From NCBI RefSeq assembly GCF_013201825.1, contig NZ_CP053836.1, positions 3,038,001 through 3,102,000 on the forward strand: a stretch of 64,000 nucleotides of DNA, read 5' to 3'. Numbering within the stretch: the first letter of the stretch is position 1; each line of letters begins with the position of its first letter. Shown here one piece after another: positions 38,802 through 48,319 of this stretch. Position numbers and translations under genes: made by a program. The stretch comes from Halarcobacter ebronensis (lineage in GTDB: Bacteria; Campylobacterota; Campylobacteria; Campylobacterales; Arcobacteraceae). A model generated the notes under the pieces. The model was not told where the DNA came from. It made no database searches and saw only the letters and a program-made list of their open reading frames with translations.

Positions 38802-41339
38802 TTAAGCTCCTTTAATAACAGGAGATTTAAAGATACCAATTTCTGGCACTTCTCCTTCAAATTTTTCAATCTCAACTAAGGCAGTCGCTTGATTTCCTTG
38901 AGCAAGATTTGACGTACCTACATCTGGAATAAGCACATTAACATCTCCGTGTCTACAAAGTGTTCCTGGTTCTCCAGCTTCACTTGGATCATACCAAGCT
39001 CCCTCTTGCATTCTAACAGCTCCCTCTTTTATATAATCAGTAACAACAGCTCCACCTAAGATTTGTCCTCTATCATTGAAGATTCTAACCACATCTCCAT
39101 TTTTTATATTTCGTTTTTTAGCATCATTAGAGTTAATCCAAATAGGTTCTCTTCCATTAACCTCTTCAAGGTGTCTTAACCACGTATTATTTAATTGTGA
39201 GTGAAGTCTATATTTTGGGTGTGGAGAGACAAGATTCAATGGATATTTATCAACTTTTTCAGACCCTAACCACTCCATTGGTTCAAACCACATTGGGTGA
39301 CCTTTACAATTATCGTAGTTGTAACTTGCAATTTTTTTAGAGAAAATTTCGATTTTTCCTGATGGTGTACCAAGTCTATTAACTATTGGATTTTTTCTAA
39401 AATCTTCAAATCTAACAAATTTTTTTGCAACTTCTGGTGTTTTAAATTCACAATAACCTTTTTCCCAGAACTCATCAAATGTAGGCATTTTTACATTTGA
39501 ATTTTTTGCTTTTTCATATGAAGTATTATAAAAATATTTTATCCAATCCATTTTACTTCTTCCTTCGGTAAAACCATGTACATGTTCCTCTGAGAAGTGT
39601 TTTAACAACTCTACAAAAATATCGTAATCATCTTTTGCTTCTCCATAAGGTTCAGAGGCTTGTTTCATGGCAAAAATATAACTGTTTGAGTGCGCTTTTG
39701 TAATATCATTTCTCTCTTGTTCTAATGTAGTGGGAAGAATAATATCTGCCATTCTAGCTGTAGCAGTCCAGAAAGCATCTTGAATAACAAAAGTTTCAAG
39801 TTTTTGGTATGCTTTAATCATTCTATTTCTGTCTTGATGATGATGGAAAGGATTTCCTCCTGCCCAATATGCCATTCTTATATCCGGATATTTAATGATA
39901 TTACCATCAAAATTAATCTCTTTTCCAGGATTTTCTAAACACTCAACAATTCTTGATACAGGAATAACTGGCACTTTATTGTTTTTCCATGGCCCATCAA
40001 TTTTTGTTTTTCTACCCATTCCTGAAAGTCCAGGAGATGCAGATAAAGCACCTTTTTCTGCTGTTGGTCCAGTTGAACCATTTATAGATTTTTCACTTTG
40101 TGCATTTCCTGTTGCAGCTGCTGGCATAGGAACACCACCACCAGAATAGTGATAACTACAACTATAACCTCCACCAGGAAGTCCAATTTGTCCTAACATA
40201 CTAGCTAAAGTAATTAACATCCAGTTTGGTTGTTCTCCATGGTGTGCCCTTTGAGTAGCCCAACCACCCATTAACATAGTTCGTTTAGAAGAGAACTCTT
40301 TAGCTAACATCTCAATAACTTCTTCATCTACTCCACAAATTTTTGATGCCCATTTTGGAGTTTTTTCAATTTTATCTTCTGTATTACCTAATAGATACTC
40401 TTTGAATTGTTTAAATCCATATGTACATTTTCGTAAGAATTTTTCATCATGCAGTTTATTTGTATATAAATAGTGTGCAATCCCTAACATTAAAGCAACA
40501 TCAGTTGTAGGATTTATTTTAATATGTTCTGCATCAAAATAGATTCCTGTATTGTTATACACTGGATCAATGATATAAAATTTTATACCTCTTTTTTTAG
40601 CCTCTTCTTTGAGTTCTTTTAAATATTTGTATGTTTTATGATCAGGAACACCCCAAGCAATTTGGTTTGTATTAACTACATCTGCACCCCAAAAAACAAT
40701 ACATTCGGCACTTTTTATCAATACTGGATATGCAGTTGGTTTTGCTGTTGATTCATCTGTACCTGTAATATATGGAGTAATTTGTCTAATTGCATGGGTT
40801 GAATATGTGCATGTTCTTGATGTATATCCACCTGTAATATGAAGCATTCTTCCAAGTAATGCTTGAGGGTTATTTAAAGATCCAACACAATACCATCCAT
40901 AACTTCCACCATAAATAGCCTCATCTCCGTACTCTTTATGAGTTCTTTTTATCTCATTGGCAACAAGTTCTAATGCTTTGTCCCAACTAACTCTTACAAA
41001 TTTATCTTTCCCTCTTTTTGATTTATCACTTTTATAACCATTTTTAAGATAATCCTCTCTAACACAAGGATAAAGGATTCTATCTTCTGCATATGTACGA
41101 GCAGGAAGTGCATTAACTAAAGAAGATGGATAATCATCTCCTTCAAATGCATTTACTCCTTCAAATCGAGAATTTCTTACATCAGCCGTAAAAGCACCAA
41201 AGTGAGAAGCACTGAAACTTCCCTTCTTGTCATTAAATAGAGATTCTCCCACCAAAGGTATCGCCTGAGCTTGTGCCACTGCAGCTGCTGCAATAGAACT
41301 TGTTTTCAGAAATGTTCTTCTGTCCATGTTACTTTTCAT
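38802..41339 (-). CDS. torA: TorA-like TMAO/DMSO reductase, molybdopterin enzyme
   Basis: An 845-residue periplasmic molybdoenzyme of the DMSO reductase family type III. A Tat signal begins M-D-R-R-T-F-L-K at residue 5 and is cut after AQAQA. The segment YGGSYGWY (143-150) and the Mo-ligand serine in C-T-Y-S180-T match TorA/BisC relatives; there is no N-terminal iron-sulfur motif. It reduces TMAO or related N/S-oxides with electrons from the downstream cytochrome. moaC at 9 kb is one cofactor gene in the window. The second Met (residue 5) is an alternative start. Confidence 0.9.
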   Translation of the reverse strand: MKSNMDRRTFLKTSSIAAAAVAQAQAIPLVGESLFNDKKGSFSASHFGAFTADVRNSRFEGVNAFEGDDYPSSLVNALPARTYAEDRILYPCVREDYLKNGYKSDKSKRGKDKFVRVSWDKALELVANEIKRTHKEYGDEAIYGGSYGWYCVGSLNNPQALLGRMLHITGGYTSRTCTYSTHAIRQITPYITGTDESTAKPTAYPVLIKSAECIVFWGADVVNTNQIAWGVPDHKTYKYLKELKEEAKKRGIKFYIIDPVYNNTGIYFDAEHIKINPTTDVALMLGIAHYLYTNKLHDEKFLRKCTYGFKQFKEYLLGNTEDKIEKTPKWASKICGVDEEVIEMLAKEFSSKRTMLMGGWATQRAHHGEQPNWMLITLASMLGQIGLPGGGYSCSYHYSGGGVPMPAAATGNAQSEKSINGSTGPTAEKGALSASPGLSGMGRKTKIDGPWKNNKVPVIPVSRIVECLENPGKEINFDGNIIKYPDIRMAYWAGGNPFHHHQDRNRMIKAYQKLETFVIQDAFWTATARMADIILPTTLEQERNDITKAHSNSYIFAMKQASEPYGEAKDDYDIFVELLKHFSEEHVHGFTEGRSKMDWIKYFYNTSYEKAKNSNVKMPTFDEFWEKGYCEFKTPEVAKKFVRFEDFRKNPIVNRLGTPSGKIEIFSKKIASYNYDNCKGHPMWFEPMEWLGSEKVDKYPLNLVSPHPKYRLHSQLNNTWLRHLEEVNGREPIWINSNDAKKRNIKNGDVVRIFNDRGQILGGAVVTDYIKEGAVRMQEGAWYDPSEAGEPGTLCRHGDVNVLIPDVGTSNLAQGNQATALVEIEKFEGEVPEIGIFKSPVIKGA

Positions 41340-41355
41340 CTCAATCTCCTTTTTT

Positions 41356-41389
41356 AAATTAATCCATAAATTTTTATTAAGATTAATTT
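41356..41389. promoter_or_regulatory. Inverted repeat upstream of torA
   Basis: AAATTAATC (41356-41364) and GATTAATTT (41381-41389) form a perfect 9-bp dyad with a 16-base centre, 17-50 bases before the torA start. It could be an operator; the 257-bp gap around it is otherwise A/T-rich without a gene. Confidence 0.3.
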
Positions 41390-41596
41390 TTAATTTTTTG
41401 GTTTAATAAAATTATAAAAAAAGATTGTGGCAAAAATATGTCAAAAATGGAATTGAAGAATATTATTTTAGAATTTTTTTATTCTATTTTTTAAATATGT
41501 TTTTATTATTTTTTTAAAAATAAACTTAATATCAAGATTTCAAATCTAATGGAAGTAAAAAGATTTTTAAACTAAAAAAATATTAAATTACCCTAT

Positions 41597-42496
41597 TTAT
41601 CGTTTTAAATTTTTAATTTTTTCTTTTATTAAGCTACAGAAAACTTTACTTGCAGGGGATAAAGAACGACCTTTATAAGTAATTATTCCAAGCATTCTAC
41701 TTACAGTTGGATTATCAATTGGACGTGTTATTATATCAATTTCAGGTCTTTTAAATTTTGCTAAAGAGGGTATTGCGGAAACCCCTAGATTTTTTTCTAC
41801 TAATCCTATTAGGGCACTAAATTGTTCAACTTCAATATCCCCTTTTAGGTAATTTATTTTTTCTCCTAACTCATTTTTTAAAATATTCATTGTTCTACTA
41901 TTTGAACCTAACTTTAAAAAATTATATGATTCAAAATCTTCCCATTCTATTTTTTTCTTTTTTGCTAAAGGATGATTTTTATTACAAATCATTACAAAAC
42001 TATCATTTATTAGTGGTTCAAACTCTATATTTGGATCATCTTGACTAAACTGTGCAATGGCAAATTCACATTCACGTCTTAAAACTTTTTTTATTGCTTC
42101 AGGGCTAGAGTCTTGACTAATTCTTAGACGAATATTTGGATTTGCGTTTTTAAAATCACAAACAATATCAGGTAAAATAGAATTTGCAATTGTCATATTT
42201 GTGGTTAATGAAATAGAACCTGTTCTTGTTTTTATTAACTCTTGTACATCATCAATTGATTTATTAAACTCTTCAAGCATTCTTCTTGCTTCTATAATAA
42301 ACTCTTCCCCAACAATACTTACACTTATTTTTCTTGTTGTTCTATCCAAAAGTTTAGCTCCCAAAGTATCTTCAAGTTTTTTTATTCTTCTTGATAGAGC
42401 TGGTTGGGTTATACCAAGCTCATTGGCAGCCAAATTAAAACTCTCAAAATCGGCAACAGCTATAAAAGCTTCTAAATCATCAATTGTAATTTTCAT
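41597..42496 (-). CDS. LysR-family regulator, probable tcuR
   Basis: A 299-residue LysR protein. The HTH (about 1-60) has FIAVADFESFNLAANELGITQPALSRRI, and the effector domain (90-295) is of normal length. It is divergent from tcuA with a 111-bp gap, the usual place for a LysR regulator of its neighbour, like TcuR of Salmonella. Tricarballylate or a related acid is the likely co-inducer by analogy. Confidence 0.85.
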   Translation of the reverse strand: MKITIDDLEAFIAVADFESFNLAANELGITQPALSRRIKKLEDTLGAKLLDRTTRKISVSIVGEEFIIEARRMLEEFNKSIDDVQELIKTRTGSISLTTNMTIANSILPDIVCDFKNANPNIRLRISQDSSPEAIKKVLRRECEFAIAQFSQDDPNIEFEPLINDSFVMICNKNHPLAKKKKIEWEDFESYNFLKLGSNSRTMNILKNELGEKINYLKGDIEVEQFSALIGLVEKNLGVSAIPSLAKFKRPEIDIITRPIDNPTVSRMLGIITYKGRSLSPASKVFCSLIKEKIKNLKR

Positions 42497-42549
42497 TTTT
42501 TAACCCTTTATTTATGCAAAAAACTTATTAATCAATAATATATATGAAT

Positions 42550-42578
42550 TTGACTTATATATAGCTTTAGGCTAAAAT
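42550..42578 (+). promoter_or_regulatory. tcuAB promoter
   Basis: TTGACT (42550-42555) and TAAAAT (42573-42578) with a 17-base spacer, 30 bases before the tcuA ATG. Confidence 0.5.
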
Positions 42579-42607
42579 TCTTTCATAAAATATTAAGGAG
42601 ATTTGCT

Positions 42608-43981
42608 ATGAAAAAAATCATAGTAATTGGTGGTGGAAATGCTGCACTTTGTGCAGCAATTACAGCAGCACAACATGGAGCAAAAGTAATTATACTTGAA
42701 TCTGCTCCAAAAGAGTTGAGAGGAGGGAACTCTCAACACACTAGAAATATGAGAACTTACCATCCTAAACCAACAAAAACATTGGTTGAAAACTACCCTT
42801 TTGAGGAGTATTATGAAGATTTACTTAAAGTAACCAAAGGTGAAACAAATGAAGAGTTAGCAACTTTGGCCATAAAAAGTTCTGTTGATTTGTATTATTG
42901 GATGGAAAGTCTTGGCATAAATTTTCAACCAAGTTTAAAAGGAACACTTAGCTTATCAAGAACAAATGCTTTCTTTTTAGGTGGTGGGAAGACTTTAGTA
43001 AACAGAGAATATCAAATTGCTGAAGATTTAGGAGTTGAAGTTTTATATGAACATGAGGTTTTAAATATAAAACTTAGTAATAATGAAGTTTCATATTTAG
43101 AGGTAAAACTTCCAAATTCAAATATTGAAATCTTTAAAGCAGATGTATATATAGCTGCTAGTGGAGGTTTTGAATCAAATAGAGAATGGTTAAAAGAAGC
43201 TTGGGGAGAACACGCTAAAAACTTTTTAATCAGAGGTACAAAATTTAATCAAGGGAAAGTTTTAAAATCACTTTTAGAGCAAGGAGTTCAAAAAGTTGGA
43301 AAAGAGGAGCAAGGTCATGCGGTTGCAGTTGATGGAAGAGCGCCTTTATATGATGGAGGAATTGTAACCAGACTTGATTGTGTTCCCTTTGGTATTGTTT
43401 TAAATGAAGAGGGAAAAAGGTTTTATAATGAGGGTGAAGATTTCTGGCCAAAAAGATATGCAATTTGGGGAAGATTAGTTGCATCTCAGCCAAATCAAGT
43501 GGGACATGTGATAATTGATAGCAAAAGTTTTGATCTGTTTATGCCGTCAGTATTTGAACCAACTAAAGCAGATACTTTAGAGGAGTTAGCTCAAAAATTA
43601 GGTTTGCCAATAGAACAAGTTATTAAAACCATAGATGAGTTTAATGGTGCCGTTGTTGATGGAGAGTTTGATTTAACTAAACTTGATAATTGTAAGACGG
43701 AAGGATTAGATATAAATAAAACCCACTGGGCTAGAAGAATTGATACTCCTCCATATTATGGTTATACTTTAAGACCTGGTGTTACTTTTACTTATCTTGG
43801 TGTAAAAATTGATAAAAATGCCAGAGTCTATATGGAAGATGGAAAACCTATGACAAATCTATTTGCAACAGGAGAGATGGTGGCAGGAAATATTTTAAGT
43901 CAAGGTTACCTTGCAGGTATAGGGATGACTATTGGAGGAGTTTTTGGAAGAATTGCAGGAGAAGGAGCAGCAAATGTTTAA
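42608..43981 (+). CDS. tcuA: FAD-dependent tricarballylate dehydrogenase TcuA
   Basis: A 457-residue flavoprotein of the fumarate reductase/succinate dehydrogenase family. The FAD Rossmann motif IGGGNAALCAAITAA is at 7-21; GGNSQHTRNMR near 39-49 and the C-terminal GEMVAGNILSQGYLAGIG match TcuA. TcuA oxidises tricarballylate to cis-aconitate and passes electrons to TcuB. Eight bases overlap tcuB. Related roles, such as citrate/tricarballylate-like acids, cannot be excluded. Confidence 0.88.
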   Translation: MKKIIVIGGGNAALCAAITAAQHGAKVIILESAPKELRGGNSQHTRNMRTYHPKPTKTLVENYPFEEYYEDLLKVTKGETNEELATLAIKSSVDLYYWMESLGINFQPSLKGTLSLSRTNAFFLGGGKTLVNREYQIAEDLGVEVLYEHEVLNIKLSNNEVSYLEVKLPNSNIEIFKADVYIAASGGFESNREWLKEAWGEHAKNFLIRGTKFNQGKVLKSLLEQGVQKVGKEEQGHAVAVDGRAPLYDGGIVTRLDCVPFGIVLNEEGKRFYNEGEDFWPKRYAIWGRLVASQPNQVGHVIIDSKSFDLFMPSVFEPTKADTLEELAQKLGLPIEQVIKTIDEFNGAVVDGEFDLTKLDNCKTEGLDINKTHWARRIDTPPYYGYTLRPGVTFTYLGVKIDKNARVYMEDGKPMTNLFATGEMVAGNILSQGYLAGIGMTIGGVFGRIAGEGAANV

Positions 43982-45089
43982 TAAAGAAGATAATCTTTTA
44001 AGATTAAAAGATGCAAGTAGAGCTATGGAGATATGCAATGCCTGTAGATATTGTGAAACTTTATGTCCAGTATTTCCTCAAATTACACAGTTTAGAACCT
44101 TTGATGAAGCAACACTAAATTATCTATCAAATCTTTGTCATAACTGCAAAGGGTGTTACCACAGTTGTCAATACGCTCCGCCCCATGAGTTTAATTTAAA
44201 TATTCCAAAAACATTTTCAGAACTAAGAGTTGATAGTTATATTAAATATGCATTTCCTAATATTTTAGGAAAATTATTTGCAAAAAATGGAACAGTTGTA
44301 AGTATTATAATTGCACTTTGTATAGCTTTGTTGTTTATAGCTGGAAGTTATTTTAACAGTGCAGATTCACTTTTTACAGCTTATGATGGGAAAGGTTCTT
44401 TTTTTAAAGTAATCCCATATGAAGTTATGACTTTAGTTTCAGCTTTGATTTTCCTTCATGTGATTATTGCTTTTATTGTTGGTTTTAGAAGGTTTTGGAC
44501 AGAAAATGGCGATAAGATGTCTGAATTAACTGATTTATCCCTATGGAAATATGCAATGGGTGCAGTAGCAACACTAAAACACCTTGATGGTGGAGATAAT
44601 GGGCATGGATGTAATCATATGGATGATAGATTTACCCACTCAAGAAAATGGTATCATCATGCAGTTATGTATGGATTTATTTTAACTTTAATCTCTACAA
44701 CACTTGCAGCAATTTATCATCACTTTTTAGGACTTCAAGCTCCTTATGATTTTGATTCTTTAGTGGTGATTACAGGAGCATTAGGTGGTATTTTAATGGT
44801 AATTGGATGTGTTGGTTTAACATACATTAAAATCAAAGCTGATCCTATACCTATATCGCAAAAACTTCTTGGGATGGATTATTCATTTATAGCTATATTA
44901 GCCTTGGTAAATATCACAGGTTTATTACTATTAGTATTTAGAGACGGAATCTATATGCCATCTTTATTATGTATTCATTTAGGTTTTGTATTGGCTTTCT
45001 TTTTAATTATGCCTTATAGTAAGTTTGTACACTTATTATATAGATTAGGTGCCTTACTTAAATACGCAAAATATGTAAAAAACAACTAA
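43974..45089 (+). CDS. tcuB: TcuB electron-transfer membrane protein
   Basis: The ATG at 43974, after AGGAGAAGGAG, gives 371 residues; a reading from 43932 lies inside tcuA. The N-terminus has two iron-sulfur Cys sets (CNACRYCETLCP and CHNCKGCYHSCQ), then several membrane helices with histidines that fit haem b binding, as in TcuB. TcuB re-oxidises TcuA FADH2 and feeds electrons to the quinone pool. A strong terminator follows. Confidence 0.9.
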   Translation: MFNKEDNLLRLKDASRAMEICNACRYCETLCPVFPQITQFRTFDEATLNYLSNLCHNCKGCYHSCQYAPPHEFNLNIPKTFSELRVDSYIKYAFPNILGKLFAKNGTVVSIIIALCIALLFIAGSYFNSADSLFTAYDGKGSFFKVIPYEVMTLVSALIFLHVIIAFIVGFRRFWTENGDKMSELTDLSLWKYAMGAVATLKHLDGGDNGHGCNHMDDRFTHSRKWYHHAVMYGFILTLISTTLAAIYHHFLGLQAPYDFDSLVVITGALGGILMVIGCVGLTYIKIKADPIPISQKLLGMDYSFIAILALVNITGLLLLVFRDGIYMPSLLCIHLGFVLAFFLIMPYSKFVHLLYRLGALLKYAKYVKNN

Positions 45090-45102
45090 AAGAAACTTTA
45101 TT

Positions 45103-45127
45103 AACCACTATCTTTTTGATAGTGGTT
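45103..45127 (+). terminator. Terminator after tcuAB
   Basis: A perfect 10-bp stem (AACCACTATC, GATAGTGGTT) with a TTTTT loop, followed by a T run. Confidence 0.9.
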
Positions 45128-45170
45128 TTTTTATTTTATTGTAAATTTAATGACAAATTGTAAACTTAAT

Positions 45171-45911
45171 CTATTTTATCTCATAAATAATTTCAGTTTT
45201 AAATTTTTGTTTTTTTATTTCACTTATCAATAAATTTTCAACTTCCATATTCATAAGTTCATCTATATTTTGGATATTATTTTTTGCCATTAAATTTAAA
45301 ATAATCCCTCTATATGCTTTTGCCCAATGGCTTACCACTTTTTTATCTTTTATAAATTTCATTGTTAAATAGGGTTGATTTAGTTTGTAAAATTTTTCAT
45401 AGAAACCAGCTCTTAAATCAATAATCTCTTCACCTTTTAAATATTCATCAATTTTTTTTGTAAAGTTTTCATTATAAAATTTTTCTAAAGCAAGTTCTCC
45501 TACTTTTTCACCCTGTTTCAATTTATAATCTGGCAAACCAAAGTCCCCTGCATTTACAGGGCCAAAAAGATTGGAAAAAATCATAACATTTTTATCAATA
45601 TACTCTTTCTCTTTATCTTTTAACTCTTTATATTTTAGATAATCAAAAGCAACCCCATCATATCGCTCAATCACTTTCATAAGTTCTTTTTTTAAAAGAT
45701 CTCCTTTATAGTAATCAATCACATCTTGTTTTTTTGTACCAAATAGTTTTGCTAATTGTTCATTTGAAGCATTATTTATAAATCTTTGATATTCATTGAT
45801 AGCTTCGATTCTTTTATCAAAAAGTTCTGGAAATATAAAATCTTTTTTATCTAATTTTTTATTTTCACCACCTTTAAATTTTGTCTCACTTGGGGAAAAA
45901 AGTATTTTCAT
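45171..45911 (-). CDS. yaaA: YaaA-family peroxide stress protein
   Basis: A 246-residue protein with the family start KILFSPSETKFKGGE and the conserved DYLKYKEL and IFSNLFGPVNAGD segments, ending with the usual K-rich C-terminus. YaaA lowers free iron during peroxide stress and binds DNA in its solved structure. A single gene with no clear operon partner. Confidence 0.88.
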   Translation of the reverse strand: MKILFSPSETKFKGGENKKLDKKDFIFPELFDKRIEAINEYQRFINNASNEQLAKLFGTKKQDVIDYYKGDLLKKELMKVIERYDGVAFDYLKYKELKDKEKEYIDKNVMIFSNLFGPVNAGDFGLPDYKLKQGEKVGELALEKFYNENFTKKIDEYLKGEEIIDLRAGFYEKFYKLNQPYLTMKFIKDKKVVSHWAKAYRGIILNLMAKNNIQNIDELMNMEVENLLISEIKKQKFKTEIIYEIK

Positions 45912-46000
45912 ATTTATACTCCGGTTTTTGTTTATTATCTAGTGTTTTTAAAATTTGTAAAGGGATAATATCCTAAATTGTTTTAGGTTAAACTATTAAA

Positions 46001-46666
46001 TTATTTTCTTCTTTTTAATTTAAAAATTATTACAGAAACAACAGCTATTAAAATAAGAATCCAGATAAACCTTATATCAAATTCCCCTAAAAAGCCAACT
46101 ATCTCTTGTAGGAACAATCCCCAAAGTGTCATAGATATAATAGTTGCTAAAAAAACTATGAATATAATAGTAAAGTGTTTCATCCCAATTAAAAAACCTA
46201 TAATTGAACCAACAATTGGTCCAGTCATCCAAAAAGGGATAAATACAAAAATAAAAAGTCCTAATCTTCCATATTTCAAAAAAATATTTTTATGTTTTTC
46301 TTTTTTCTCTTTAACTTTATTAAAAAAATCTTCTAATCCTTTGACCCTTACCACTCCTTTAAAACTAAAAACAAAAATTGAATAAATCAAAGTTACAAGG
46401 ATCATCTCTGCAATTATATTAAAAACAATAACTACAATATGGGAAAGATTTGAGGCATAACCAAAAGATATTGCAGGAACCCTTCCAATAAAAATATTTG
46501 TAAATATCATAGTCGTTATTTTACTAGCAAAAACTGCATCATAAAAATAGAAAAAAACAAGACTAAAAGTTGTAAAAAATATAAGGGAAAAAGAGAGGAT
46601 TAAAATCAATCCCTCTTGGGTACTAAAAAGCCTCTTTTGAAGCTCTTTATTGAATAAATTCACCAC
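46001..46666 (-). CDS. Small multidrug export family membrane protein (PF06695-like)
   Basis: A 221-residue protein with about five hydrophobic helices. The segment KYGRLGLFIFVFIPFWMTGPIVGSIIGF (near 130-157) resembles the conserved G-x-x-G/T-G loop of the Sm_multidrug_ex family. A GTG start lies inside the end of the YchJ-like gene (20-base overlap). Family function is poorly known despite the name. Confidence 0.65.
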   Translation of the reverse strand: MVNLFNKELQKRLFSTQEGLILILSFSLIFFTTFSLVFFYFYDAVFASKITTMIFTNIFIGRVPAISFGYASNLSHIVVIVFNIIAEMILVTLIYSIFVFSFKGVVRVKGLEDFFNKVKEKKEKHKNIFLKYGRLGLFIFVFIPFWMTGPIVGSIIGFLIGMKHFTIIFIVFLATIISMTLWGLFLQEIVGFLGEFDIRFIWILILIAVVSVIIFKLKRRK

Positions 46667-47060
46667 TATGGTATAACCACATATTATTAACTTTTACAAA
46701 TTTACTTTTTTCTATAAAAGAGGTATCTATAGCTCCTTGAAAAAGGATTGCTTTAAAGGTAACAAAAGCTTCATTATCCCCATCGATAAATTCTAATATC
46801 TCTAAGCCCTTAAACTCTGTATGATTAAAAAAATCATAAATCTGTTTTTTCCAACTATTAATGTCAGTTGTATAATCTTTATTATCCCGATGGGTTGTAT
46901 TTATAATATAATCTGAATTGCTAGCAGCATAAGCACTATACCTTGATTTCATCAGTTCTAGTGCAGAAGAGGGAGATTCCCCTTCATGGAAAACCCTACA
47001 GCATTTTTTAAATTTTTTTTGACTGCCACAGGGACAAAACGCATTTCCCGAAACTTTCAT
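46647..47060 (-). CDS. YchJ-like SEC-C motif protein
   Basis: A 137-residue protein. The N-terminal zinc motif CPCGSQKKFKKCC (9-21) is a SEC-C-type finger, followed by SALELMKSRYSAYA and a NTF2-like domain, the YchJ layout. Its function is not known. It overlaps the downstream membrane protein gene by 20 bases. Confidence 0.85.
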   Translation of the reverse strand: MKVSGNAFCPCGSQKKFKKCCRVFHEGESPSSALELMKSRYSAYAASNSDYIINTTHRDNKDYTTDINSWKKQIYDFFNHTEFKGLEILEFIDGDNEAFVTFKAILFQGAIDTSFIEKSKFVKVNNMWLYHSGEFIQ

Positions 47061-47113
47061 AATAGCAACCTTAAACTTTTTTTTATTATATCAAAAAAAG
47101 TTATAATTAAAAA

Positions 47114-47139
47114 ATCAGGTATTTTAAATAATACCTGAT
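47114..47139 (-). terminator. Terminator after the ComEA-like gene
   Basis: A perfect 10-bp stem (ATCAGGTATT, AATACCTGAT) with six T after it on the minus strand. Confidence 0.85.
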
Positions 47140-47142
47140 ATG

Positions 47143-47376
47143 CTATTTATTGCTATTTTTAATCTTTTCAATAAGTCCTGGACCAAATCCCTTTATAGCT
47201 TCTAAATCTTCAACACTATTGATTTTATTGGTTTTTCTATACTCAATTATTGCTTCAGCTTTTTTTTCACCAATACCTTTTATATCCATCAACTCCTCTT
47301 TTGTAGCACTATTAAAATCAACTGCGCCAAAAAGAAATGCAACCAACATAAACAAAATAAACAAAACATTTTTCAT
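47143..47376 (-). CDS. ComEA-like helix-hairpin-helix protein
   Basis: A 77-residue exported protein: signal peptide (about 1-18), then a double HhH DNA-binding region with NSATKEELMDIKGIGEKKAEAIIEYR. Such small proteins bind DNA in the periplasm and act in uptake during transformation. No competence neighbour is seen. Confidence 0.85.
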   Translation of the reverse strand: MKNVLFILFMLVAFLFGAVDFNSATKEELMDIKGIGEKKAEAIIEYRKTNKINSVEDLEAIKGFGPGLIEKIKNSNK

Positions 47377-47513
47377 ATAATCCCCTTTTAAAAATAATGT
47401 CTAAAATTATATCTTAAAAATATATATTTTTCAAAAATTTTTTATAAATGAAATATTTTGTTATACTTTTCTAATTTCTTATATTATAAAATCAAATAAA
47501 ACAAAGGTTCATT

Positions 47514-47912
47514 ATGGAAGATATAAGTATCTATTTTCAACTGCTTACAAGTTTTTTATCTATTGTGATACTTTTGGCTATATTTTTTAGATATTATCAA
47601 TATAAAAAGAAACTTGAGGTTCTAAAAAAGTTAAACAAACTTAAAGAACAAAATCTTTTAACTCCAAAAGATAGAGATTTTATTAAAAACAATCACAAAG
47701 AGTACAAAGAGACATTAAAAAAAGATGAAGAGCGTATCAAATTGATATATCCACTTTTTATCCTTATTGCAGGGGTTTTATTAGCTTTTTTACCTTTAGG
47801 GGAAGTAGTAATTTACATAAATGTACTTATTGTCTCATATATCTACTTACAAATAATAAAAATACATAATAAAAATTTTGAAGCTTTTTTAAAAGAGTTA
47901 CAAGAGGATTAG
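47514..47912 (+). CDS. Hypothetical membrane protein
   Basis: A 132-residue protein with a first hydrophobic helix (about 8-25), a long charged middle region (KKLEVLKKLNKLKEQNLL...), and two helices near 85-118. I do not recognise the family. Its last four bases overlap the converging gene at 47909. Confidence 0.55.
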   Translation: MEDISIYFQLLTSFLSIVILLAIFFRYYQYKKKLEVLKKLNKLKEQNLLTPKDRDFIKNNHKEYKETLKKDEERIKLIYPLFILIAGVLLAFLPLGEVVIYINVLIVSYIYLQIIKIHNKNFEAFLKELQED

Positions 47913-48310
47913 ATTAAATTATTTAATCTCTCCCCTTTGTCATTTTTTATAATTTCAAAACTACATTTATAAAGCTCATTTGATTTTAAAAACTCTATGC
48001 AATCATAAATTGTTTTTTCTGGATCTTTTGAATATAAATAAAACTGCATAAGTCCTTCACAAATATCAACTGCAAGCAGTGCAGCACTATTCTCCTCTTC
48101 CAAAGCTTCAAGATGATTATTTTCAAAAACTGTGAAAAAAGCTATACAAGAAGCATCTGGAAACATAATATCATCTGAAGCATGAAAATCATGATTTATT
48201 AAAACCAAGTGGGGAAACTCTCTCATTGTTTGGGGCAAATCAATATCATCTCTTACTCTTAACATCTGATTTATATTTCCTGTATTTTCTAAATACCACT
48301 TCTCTTCCAT
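47909..48310 (-). CDS. Hypothetical protein, DUF695-like
   Basis: A 133-residue soluble acidic protein. The start EEKWYLENTGNINQMLRVRDDID and the order of segments (a strand with LVLINHDF, then a helix, then FYLYSKD) loosely fit the DUF695 family; this is a weak match. It starts 9 bases after the ung stop region on the same strand. Confidence 0.5.
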   Translation of the reverse strand: MEEKWYLENTGNINQMLRVRDDIDLPQTMREFPHLVLINHDFHASDDIMFPDASCIAFFTVFENNHLEALEEENSAALLAVDICEGLMQFYLYSKDPEKTIYDCIEFLKSNELYKCSFEIIKNDKGERLNNLI

Positions 48311-48319
48311 TAACTCTCC

